Origin: a virus
DNA: 22,017 nucleotides
Direction: 5' to 3' (one strand)
IMG/VR virus record: IMGVR_UViG_3300028393_000371
Location: 1 to 22,017 of that record
Shown: in pieces, positions 16,309 through 22,017 of the stretch
Layout: each line of letters begins with the position of its first letter
Position numbering within the stretch: the stretch's first letter is position 1
Notes under the pieces: model-generated
The model's input: the letters and a program-made list of their open reading frames with translations, nothing else
The model's database searches: none
Told to the model about the DNA's origin: nothing
Program-made: the position numbers and the translations under genes

Positions 16309-16737
16309 ATGTCTTGGCTTTATGAAAATCAAACTATCGAAGTATTACCAGAAGACTGTATTGGGTTCGTTTACTTAATTACAAATACACTTTCTGGCCG
16401 GAAATATGTAGGAAAAAAATTAGCAAAATTTAGTAAAACAACATATAAAGTAGTAAAACTTAAAAACGGTAAAAAGAAACGCAAGAAAATCAAAAGTAAA
16501 ATAGATTCAGACTGGCAACAATATTATGGCAGCAATATAGAGTTAAACAAAGACATCAAACAACTAGGCAGCGAAAATTTTACAAGAGAAATATTATACT
16601 ACTGTAGGTCCAAGGCTGAATGTAGTTATATTGAAGCTCGTGAGCAATTTAATAGAAAAGTACTAGAAACTAAAGACTATTATAACGGACATATACAAGT
16701 TCGTGTACATGGTAGTCATATAATCAACAAAATTTAA
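16309..16737 (+). CDS. GIY-YIG family endonuclease, free-standing
   Basis: A 142-residue protein with the core of a GIY-YIG nuclease: GFVYLI (19-24) in place of GIY and KYVGKK (32-37) in place of YIG, followed by a Lys-rich insert (~43-66), DSDWQQYYGSN, and a candidate metal-binding Glu in SYIEAREQF near residue 110. Similar small proteins are common in T4-like phages and are usually annotated as putative endonucleases; whether they home, degrade host DNA or act in repair is not known. The gene lies 43 bases after gp46 on the same strand, without a clear ribosome site, and is the last plus-strand gene before the non-coding region. No DNA-binding C-terminal module is present. Confidence 0.75.
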   Translation: MSWLYENQTIEVLPEDCIGFVYLITNTLSGRKYVGKKLAKFSKTTYKVVKLKNGKKKRKKIKSKIDSDWQQYYGSNIELNKDIKQLGSENFTREILYYCRSKAECSYIEAREQFNRKVLETKDYYNGHIQVRVHGSHIINKI

Positions 16738-17111
16738 TCATCATTGTAAGGCATCATTAAGACAATGTTTGGTCGAGGTAGCTCGACTCGCAAGGAGGAA
16801 CGGTGAGATACCCGGTCTGGATGAGCTTGTGTGTCAAAGGCAAATGCTAACTTAAGGCATCAAATGGTTTGGGCAACGTGAAACAGATACGACCCATGCT
16901 TATAGGACTTGGATTTATTATTGGGTCACTAGGGTTCCGTTGATATGTGAAGCTAGAGTAAGGGGTACCGGTCAACCGCCTCTGCGTCGTAAGACAATCT
17001 CTTTATAATAAATGACTGTGCAACTCAGATGAAGTTTGTAACAATCATGTTTGCCGTTTATACGGTGAATTGTGACCGATTAATCTAGATGAAGTATTCA
17101 AAAACAAAAAT
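16738..17111. ncRNA. Candidate structured RNA in the convergent intergenic region (unidentified)
   Basis: No open frame worth calling exists between the converging genes at 16737 and 17162, yet the region is less AT-rich than its neighbours and dense in possible hairpins. Plus-strand examples: CATTGT/ACAATG around a 14-base loop (from 16742); GTCGAG-GTAG-CTCGAC near 16773-16788; TGGG..CGT/ACG..CCCA near 16868-16896; alternatively GACCCA/TGGGTC; GTC-GTAA-GAC (GNRA loop) near 16986-16995; and GTAACAAT..CCGT-TTAT-ACGG..ATTGTGAC near 17038-17078. AAGGCATCA (16748, 16854) and AGATGAAGT (17028, 17086) are each repeated. The pattern suggests an RNA gene, but the strand is undecided and no known family could be matched: it is not a tRNA, tmRNA or complete riboswitch that I recognise. 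Confidence 0.4.
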
Positions 17112-17154
17112 AAGACGAGCTGTTAAGCGAGTCTTAGATTAGCTACGCTAATCT
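17100..17154 (-). terminator. Terminator for the gp26 operon
   Basis: Eight bases after the last minus-strand stop codon, the minus strand forms two adjacent hairpins: AGATTAGC/GCTAATCT with a three-base loop, then AAGAC-GC/GC-GTCTT with tandem G-A mismatches and a six-base loop, followed by ATTTTTGTTTTTG. The second hairpin plus T-tract is a convincing rho-independent terminator. On the plus strand only TTTC follows, so it is a poor terminator in that direction. Confidence 0.75.
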
Positions 17155-17161
17155 TTCAATG

Positions 17162-17374
17162 TTAGAAGAACGGCATGCCCGACTTCTTAGTTGTTTCCAT
17201 ATTGTCTTTAATAATTTGTCCAATAAGTCTTCGTTCTGAAATACTTAAATGTAATGCTTGGTCGTAGAGTAATCCACCACGCATATACCAAGACATTCGT
17301 AACGCCTCTGCTCTAATCTCGTTTATTTCTTCATCCATGCCGTCAACATATTTGGCGACACCGTCAGAGTCCAA
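17162..17374 (-). CDS. gp51-like tail assembly protein, probably made as a -1 frameshift extension of gp26
   Basis: A 70-codon open frame whose product (IRAEALRMSWYMRGGLLYDQ, ISERRLIGQIIKDNMETTKK, ending GMPFF) resembles the small protein encoded after gp26 in T4-like phages, in the position of the hub-assembly factor gp51. Its only start near the beginning is TTG at 17374, with no ribosome site; the first ATG would lose 12 residues. The frame is -1 relative to gp26, open from 17424 on, and passes through a slippery TTTTTTC at the gp26 end. Frameshifting there would add six residues (RARLLT) and then this frame, giving a 351-residue gp26 fusion. Independent TTG initiation remains possible. 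A tail-chaperone role is inferred from its location beside gp26 and the tape measure genes. Confidence 0.7.
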   Translation of the reverse strand: MDSDGVAKYVDGMDEEINEIRAEALRMSWYMRGGLLYDQALHLSISERRLIGQIIKDNMETTKKSGMPFF

Positions 17375-17376
17375 GG

Positions 17377-18216
17377 TTAGGAGGCGGGCCCGAAAAAACT
17401 TGTCATATCCAATGTAATATTTTGTTTATATTCATTTTCACATTGCCCACATTTGATATTAACAGGCTGCATTTCTGCTTGAGTTTTGTGCCCAATTACA
17501 TATTCTTGAATACGATTAAACAGTCCACGGTCGCAGTTTTTCATAAATTCAGAAATATACTCAGGTTCACTTACCATAGCTTGTGGAGTCTTAATTGTAA
17601 GTATACTTTGCGACAACGCCATAACTGTCATTTCAGTCATCTTTTTAAGGGCTTGTGACATAGCAGCAATTTGCTGTGTGTCTACATTACCGTCAGTTGG
17701 TATAGACTGAAAAATTCGTTGTTCATCAAATTGTATTTTATTATTATCTGACAAATTTTTATAAGTCATTGGTTTAAAATAAATTTCAATATCACCTTGT
17801 TTAATAGCTTCGCTGTAATCAGGAGATTTAATTTTATCAATAACTGAACGCAAATCAACAGCATAATCATCGGTGGTATTACATTTTGGACATTGGGTAG
17901 CAAACTCCATGTCGTGTCCGTAACTGGCAATGCGAATAGCTACTAAAATAGTATCAATATCGATAGAAGGGATAGCCCACGCATCTTTGATGTTTGGTAC
18001 ACAACTTTGAATAACATTGATAACAGCTTGTCCACTGAACAATGCATCTGGTGTGCGATAAGTGATTTCATCGATGGCAGTCATGGGTAAAACCGGCAAT
18101 TCCCCATTTTGGGGCATTTCCAATGCGCCAGGTGGGTAATAATTACCTTGGCTAGGCAATTTAATATAAATTGCCGGTTGTCTAAAATATTGGCTTAACG
18201 GGTTGTTCGAAATCAT
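17377..18216 (-). CDS. 26: Baseplate hub assembly protein gp26
   Basis: T4 gp26 is required for hub assembly and is thought to correspond to tape measure chaperones of other myophages. This 279-residue protein has the typical N-terminal block (YFRQPAIYIKLPSQGNYYPP, then LPVLPMTAIDEITYRTPDAL and FSGQAVINVIQSCVPNIKDA), as in T4-like gp26 (T4_baseplate family). It also carries a probable zinc ribbon, with C109/C112 (CPKC) and C256/C259 (CGQC). The ATG has AAGGA seven bases upstream. The gene is divergent from the tape measure gene, with only 27 bases between the two starts. Its last codons, TTT TTC GGG CCC GCC TCC TAA, hold a slippery heptamer five codons before the stop. Confidence 0.85.
   Translation of the reverse strand: MISNNPLSQYFRQPAIYIKLPSQGNYYPPGALEMPQNGELPVLPMTAIDEITYRTPDALFSGQAVINVIQSCVPNIKDAWAIPSIDIDTILVAIRIASYGHDMEFATQCPKCNTTDDYAVDLRSVIDKIKSPDYSEAIKQGDIEIYFKPMTYKNLSDNNKIQFDEQRIFQSIPTDGNVDTQQIAAMSQALKKMTEMTVMALSQSILTIKTPQAMVSEPEYISEFMKNCDRGLFNRIQEYVIGHKTQAEMQPVNIKCGQCENEYKQNITLDMTSFFGPAS
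17392..17398 (-). other. Predicted -1 ribosomal frameshift site, T TTT TTC
   Basis: In the gp26 frame the heptamer reads T TTT TTC, the X XXY YYZ pattern at which both tRNAs can re-pair after slipping back one base. The -1 frame is open here and continues into the gp51-like frame, with stop codons in that frame only further upstream (last at about 17424-17426). No clear stimulatory hairpin or pseudoknot was found by eye; a GC-rich CGGGCCCG lies right after the site. Confidence 0.7.
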
Positions 18217-18229
18217 GTATTTTTCCTTG

Positions 18230-18237
18230 TATAAATA
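18230..18237 (+). promoter_or_regulatory. T4-type late promoter for the first tape measure gene
   Basis: An exact TATAAATA lies six bases before the ATG at 18244. With the usual T4 spacing transcription would begin at about 18243-18244, producing a leaderless message. No purine-rich ribosome site exists between the element and the start codon. Confidence 0.7.
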
Positions 18238-18243
18238 TTAATT

Positions 18244-20517
18244 ATGGCAGATCAACTCGACCCAAAAGATATTCAAGACATTGTCGACACTTATACTGAG
18301 CACTTAGCCCAAGGTATTCCAATTTCTGAAGAACTTGCTCAAAAAATGAAAGATGCTTCTACGGGCATCAAAGATTATACTAAAAATTTAAAAGCCAGCA
18401 AAGAAGCTTTGATGGGCAGTTTGAAATCCCTTGGTATGTCCATGGTCAATGGCGAATCTGGGGCCGCAGTTTACAACAATGCTATTAATGCTGGTGCTAA
18501 AACTTTTAGTAGTTGGGCAAAGAAAATTCCTATTGTTGGTAATGCTCTAGGTAAGGTAGCAGAAGCAGCAGCCACTTATGAAAATGCTGTTGCTGAACAA
18601 GCAGATGCATTATTTAAAAGTTATCAAGACATAAGTCGTTCTGGTATTGCTACCGGAATGCAAGATGCGTTTAAAAATTTACAAGACGCTGGATATACAA
18701 TGAAAGAAATTGGCCAATACGGTCAATTAATGAAAGAAAATTCTGCAGTACTTGCGACCATGGGTGGCACCACTGCTCAAGGAGCAGCAGAGTTTGCTAA
18801 AGTATCAAAAAACATTAAAAATTCTCAATTAGAAACACAGTTCATGCGTATGGGTATGACTGTTAATGATATCAACAGTGGTATAGCAAACTATGTAAAA
18901 ATACAGCAATTAAGTGGGTCAACATTACAACAAAATGACAAACAAATTGCAGCCAGTGCCGCTGAATATATTTTAGAACAAGATAAAGTAACTAAAGTAA
19001 CAGGCCTTACAGCTGATCAACAAAATAAAATTTATGAAGGCGCTCTAGCTCAGGAACAATTTGCGGCTAAAACATTTCAATTACAGCAAGCGGCGGCAGC
19101 AGGTGACGAACAAGCAAAAGCTGAACTATCAAGAAATAGACAGTTAGTTGAATTTGCCATGGCCAAAGGCGGGCCCGAAGCAGCTAAACAAGCTCAGCTA
19201 TACATAGCTGGAGCTGTCAATACAAAAGGTTATCAACAATTCCAAAGAAGTTTTGCTCAAACTGCCGACTACATAGATAAAGGCGGCACCGATGTAGGTA
19301 AAGCACAAAATTTATTAGTTAATGATGCTAAAGTGTTAGTCAAAGATCAAGCAAGATTAGGTCAATTTGGAGCATTCAATACCACATACACTCCAATACA
19401 AGAAGCAGGAAAATTAGCGGCAGCTTCGGTAAAAGATTATGCCGTAGCTAATAAAGATGCCGCTGAGCAACAGCAAAAACAAATAAAAGCTACCGACGAA
19501 GCTACTGGCGCCATGGTTGATACGACTATGGATCAACGGGACATAACTCAATCGGCTGATCATGTAATTAACAAAGGTGTCCCAGCAGTTACTAAAGGAT
19601 TATCTGGATTATCTAGTGTCACACAACAATTAACCAGTGTGTTTGGACAGTTAGCTGGCAAACAAGGACAAATTGGTGGAGGTACAACACTACTGAATAA
19701 AATTGGTATAGGCGGAGCAGCTGCTCCGTCCGCAGCAGGTGGAGCGGCAGCAGGTGGAGCGGCAGCAGGTGGAGCGGCAGCAGGCGGAGCGGCAGCAGGC
19801 GGAGCGGCAGCAGGCGGAGCGGCAGCAGGCGGAGCGGCAGCAGGCGGAGCGGCAGCAGGCGGACCATCGGGCGTAGCAACTCCACCAGTGGTTACACCAA
19901 TTACTCCACCTGCTGGAAAAGAAGGAGCGGCCAATGTAGATGCCCTTATAAAGTTTACTGGTGGCACAGGAGACAAAACGCATTTTCAACAATTAAATCC
20001 TTCGGTATTGAATAGTTTTGTTCAGATGGCTAGTGCTTATTTTAATAGTACCGGCAAAAAATTACAAGTTAATTCAGCTTTTAGATCGGTGGAAGAACAA
20101 GCTAATGTTAATTCTGGGACTAATCCCAAAGCTGCTCCTGGAAAAAGTTTACATAATTTAGGTAAAGCAGTGGATATTAATTCAAGCCAAGTTTCTGAAT
20201 TACAATCCTCGGGATTGTTGGGTCAGCATGGTTTTAGTCCACTAGCAAACGATCCACCGCATATACAAATGCCCTCCGCAGCATCGGGTGGAATACTAAG
20301 TGGTCCAAAAAGCGGCTATCAAGCTATGCTTCATGGCAACGAAGCGGTAGTGCCATTACCCGACGGTAAAACAATACCAGTACAAAACAGCGGTGGCAGT
20401 GGATCGTCGGAACAAACTAATTTGCTTGCTATGGAATTAGGAAAATTAGAATCATTGCTTGGAGTTATGCAAAAGCAAAACGATATTACCAACAAAATAT
20501 TAGCAAAACAAAGTTAA
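18244..20517 (+). CDS. Tape measure-like tail protein with M15-type peptidase domain
   Basis: A 757-residue, mostly helical protein with very Ala/Gln/Lys-rich residues ~1-470, then a Gly/Ala linker (~495-540), a peptidase-like domain (~565-680) and the C-terminal motif [34 protein letters not shown], which is characteristic of tape measure proteins. The domain shows VNSAFRS (R614), [11 protein letters not shown] (H637, D644) and DPPH (D670, H673), the arginine, H-x6-D and [DE]-x-x-H pattern of zinc peptidases of the M15 (VanY/DD-carboxypeptidase) group. It would set tail length and help cut peptidoglycan during DNA entry; the substrate bond cannot be told. The start is fixed by alignment to the paralogue downstream. 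It is next to gp26, its likely chaperone. The position could correspond to T4 gp29. Confidence 0.8.
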   Translation: MADQLDPKDIQDIVDTYTEHLAQGIPISEELAQKMKDASTGIKDYTKNLKASKEALMGSLKSLGMSMVNGESGAAVYNNAINAGAKTFSSWAKKIPIVGNALGKVAEAAATYENAVAEQADALFKSYQDISRSGIATGMQDAFKNLQDAGYTMKEIGQYGQLMKENSAVLATMGGTTAQGAAEFAKVSKNIKNSQLETQFMRMGMTVNDINSGIANYVKIQQLSGSTLQQNDKQIAASAAEYILEQDKVTKVTGLTADQQNKIYEGALAQEQFAAKTFQLQQAAAAGDEQAKAELSRNRQLVEFAMAKGGPEAAKQAQLYIAGAVNTKGYQQFQRSFAQTADYIDKGGTDVGKAQNLLVNDAKVLVKDQARLGQFGAFNTTYTPIQEAGKLAAASVKDYAVANKDAAEQQQKQIKATDEATGAMVDTTMDQRDITQSADHVINKGVPAVTKGLSGLSSVTQQLTSVFGQLAGKQGQIGGGTTLLNKIGIGGAAAPSAAGGAAAGGAAAGGAAAGGAAAGGAAAGGAAAGGAAAGGAAAGGPSGVATPPVVTPITPPAGKEGAANVDALIKFTGGTGDKTHFQQLNPSVLNSFVQMASAYFNSTGKKLQVNSAFRSVEEQANVNSGTNPKAAPGKSLHNLGKAVDINSSQVSELQSSGLLGQHGFSPLANDPPHIQMPSAASGGILSGPKSGYQAMLHGNEAVVPLPDGKTIPVQNSGGSGSSEQTNLLAMELGKLESLLGVMQKQNDITNKILAKQS
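19732..19862 (+). repeat. 15-bp tandem repeat encoding a GGAAA linker
   Basis: Eight exact copies of GGAGCGGCAGCAGGY occupy 19741-19860, preceded by a partial copy. The first copies end in T, the last six in C, so the later copies have been homogenised by recent expansion. The unit is five codons, and the array encodes a (GGAAA)n hinge between the helical region and the peptidase domain of the tape measure protein. Confidence 0.95.
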
Positions 20518-20527
20518 GGCATAACAC

Positions 20528-22017
20528 ATGGCAAAATTTAGTCTAGATGAAGCAACATCAATTGTTGATGAATACAATAGAAAATTAAATGCAAATGAAC
20601 CTATTTCTGACGATTTAGCCAAGGCTATGAAAGATGCCTCGACAGGCATTAAAAATTATACTGATAATTTAAAAGCTAGTATTGATCAGTTAAAAGACAC
20701 AACATTAAAAATGGGCAAGTCCTTAGTCCAGGGCGAATCTGGACTTAGTGTTTACAATGATACAGTAGAAGCTGGCGGTCAAGCCATGGGTGCGTGGGCT
20801 GAAAAAATTCCTATTGTAGGTGGAGCACTAAGCAAAGCCGCTAAAGCAGCAGCTAAAGCCATTGTATTAATTAACAAACAAGCTGATACTTTATTTCAAA
20901 ATTATCAAGATATAAGTCGTTCTGGTTTAGTTACTGGAATGGGAGACACATTTAAAAATTTACAATCGGCTGGATATACTGTAGCTGAAATTAAAGAGTA
21001 TGGCACTTTAATGAAACAAAATGCCACTACTTTAGCAACATTTGGTGGCACAGCAGCACAAGGTGCTAAAACATTTGCTGAAGTTGCTGAGTCAATACAA
21101 AAATCAGATTTGCAAACTAATTTTATGAACATGGGCATGACTGTTGGGGATATTAACAGTGGTGTTGCTAATTATATAAAAATTCAACAGTTAAGTGGTT
21201 CCACTAGGTCAGAATCTAATACAGAATTAAAAGAAAGCGCACAAGAATTTATAATGCAACAGGACAGGTTAACAAAACTAACCGGTTTAAATGCTGAGCA
21301 ACAAAATAAAGTAATGGAACATGCTTTAGCAATGGAGCAATTCAATGCTAAAACACAAGAACTACAGCAAAAAGCAGATGCCGGTGACGAGTCTGCCAAA
21401 GCAGAAATAGCTCGTAATAAAGAAATTCTTGCGTTTACAGCATCTAAGTTTGGCCAAGCTACAGCAGATGACGCAGCACAATTTTTGGCAGGAGCAGTTA
21501 ATAGCCCTGGATATCAAAGATTTCAAAGGGCATTACCGGAAGCCGCTAAATCAATAACTAACGGTGTAAAAAATGCCGGAGTAATCCAACAACAATTAGT
21601 AGAAGGAGCCAAAAAAACTGCAACTGAACAATCAACACTTGGTACAGTAGGTCAGTTTAGTAAAACTTTTGGTAATATGGCTGAATTTGTAAAAGCTGCT
21701 AGTTCTTCGGTTAATAAAGTGACTAAATCTAACGCTGTTATTACTAAACAAACAGAAGATCAAATAAAAGCTGTAGATGGTTCGGTTGGTAGTAGTGTTA
21801 AGTTAAGACAAAATCAAAGAGACACAACACAATCATTAGATAAGTTGACTAATGTAGGCGTTACTCCTGTAGCTAAAACTTTTTCTGCGTTGACTCGTGT
21901 AGCACAACAGTTAGCCAGTGTTGGCGGGCAAATGGCTGGTAAAGAAGGACAAATGGGTGGCGGAACTACTTTAGCAAATAAAGTTGGAATAGGAACACCA
22001 CCTAGTGCCGCAGCGCC
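20528..22017 (+). CDS. Second tape measure-like protein, paralogue of the preceding gene (truncated by window)
   Basis: The frame is open from ATG 20528 to the window end (496 codons). It aligns to the upstream protein over its whole visible length without large gaps, at roughly half identical residues by eye. Shared blocks include [45 protein letters not shown] and KIQQLSGST, and it ends where the first gene enters its Gly/Ala linker (GGGTTLANKVGIG). So it is a tandem duplicate of a tape measure-like gene. It starts ten bases after the first stop, with AAGG eight bases upstream, so both are on one message. Whether it carries a peptidase domain and the tape measure C-terminal motif lies beyond the window. 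Confidence 0.85.
   Translation, partial: MAKFSLDEATSIVDEYNRKLNANEPISDDLAKAMKDASTGIKNYTDNLKASIDQLKDTTLKMGKSLVQGESGLSVYNDTVEAGGQAMGAWAEKIPIVGGALSKAAKAAAKAIVLINKQADTLFQNYQDISRSGLVTGMGDTFKNLQSAGYTVAEIKEYGTLMKQNATTLATFGGTAAQGAKTFAEVAESIQKSDLQTNFMNMGMTVGDINSGVANYIKIQQLSGSTRSESNTELKESAQEFIMQQDRLTKLTGLNAEQQNKVMEHALAMEQFNAKTQELQQKADAGDESAKAEIARNKEILAFTASKFGQATADDAAQFLAGAVNSPGYQRFQRALPEAAKSITNGVKNAGVIQQQLVEGAKKTATEQSTLGTVGQFSKTFGNMAEFVKAASSSVNKVTKSNAVITKQTEDQIKAVDGSVGSSVKLRQNQRDTTQSLDKLTNVGVTPVAKTFSALTRVAQQLASVGGQMAGKEGQMGGGTTLANKVGIGTPPSAAA

Noticed and set aside
16912-16985. Resemblance to the ykkC/guanidine-I riboswitch (CTAGGGTTCCG) and to 16S rRNA (GAGATACCC)
   Set aside because: Only one short block matches in each case; the other conserved blocks are missing and no gene downstream on that strand would be controlled.
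16309-17161. Group I intron with a GIY-YIG homing gene
   Set aside because: No split gene borders the region, genes converge on it, and I could not find the paired P7 core sequences.
17162-17338. Internal ATG as independent start of the gp51-like protein
   Set aside because: It would drop conserved-looking residues, and no ribosome site precedes it; frameshifting or the TTG explains the frame better.
19560-19992. Minus-strand open frames opposite the GGAAA repeat, including a Cys/Ser-rich and a Leu/Pro-rich one
   Set aside because: They are by-products of the 15-bp repeat, which is stop-free in several frames; no start sites and no independent homology.

Overview
The window is a piece of a T4-like (Straboviridae/Kyanoviridae-type) contractile-tailed phage genome, or a metagenomic contig of one. 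The evidence is a set of recognisable T4 homologues: baseplate wedge gp6, gp25 and gp53, hub/spike gp5, hub protein gp26, recombination nuclease gp46/gp47 and late sigma factor gp55, plus T4-type late promoters (TATAAATA). The DNA is AT-rich, and long non-T4 inserts and small differences make it look like an environmental, probably aquatic, relative rather than an enteric T4. The host cannot be read from the sequence; a perfect TTGACA/TATAAT promoter fits a bacterium with an ordinary housekeeping sigma factor.

Layout. Positions 1-12403 (minus strand) are a tightly packed baseplate cluster, transcribed right to left: tube-junction protein (gp48/gp54-like), gp53, two hub-like proteins, gp5 spike, a large Ala/Ser/Gly-rich structural protein, gp25, gp6, and a gp6-linked structural protein cut by the window edge. 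Most genes abut or overlap by one base. A terminator and an exact late promoter separate gp25 from gp6. Around 12404-12516 is a divergent control region: a late promoter for the baseplate genes on one strand and a strong sigma70 promoter for gp55 on the other. Positions 12517-16737 (plus strand) hold gp55, gp47, gp46 and a GIY-YIG nuclease. Positions 16738-17161 hold no gene but several hairpins; this may be an RNA gene, and it ends in a terminator for the opposite strand. Positions 17162-18216 (minus) are gp26 followed by a small gp51-like reading frame in the -1 frame, with a textbook slippery heptamer at the end of gp26. From 18244 to the window end (plus) are two tandem, clearly homologous tape-measure-like genes, the first carrying an M15-type peptidase domain.

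How the genes work together. gp55 would be made early from its sigma70 promoter and then direct host RNA polymerase to the TATAAATA promoters of the tail genes. gp46/gp47 process DNA ends for recombination-dependent replication. gp26 and its predicted frameshift product sit beside the tape measure genes and probably chaperone them; the baseplate cluster supplies the hub and wedges on which the tail is built. The spike protein lacks a lysozyme domain, while a tape measure protein carries a peptidase, so cell-wall cutting may have moved from the spike to the tape measure.

The most interesting points are the predicted -1 frameshift in gp26, the doubled tape measure gene, the unassigned structured intergenic region, and promoters placed so close to start codons that leaderless mRNAs are predicted.
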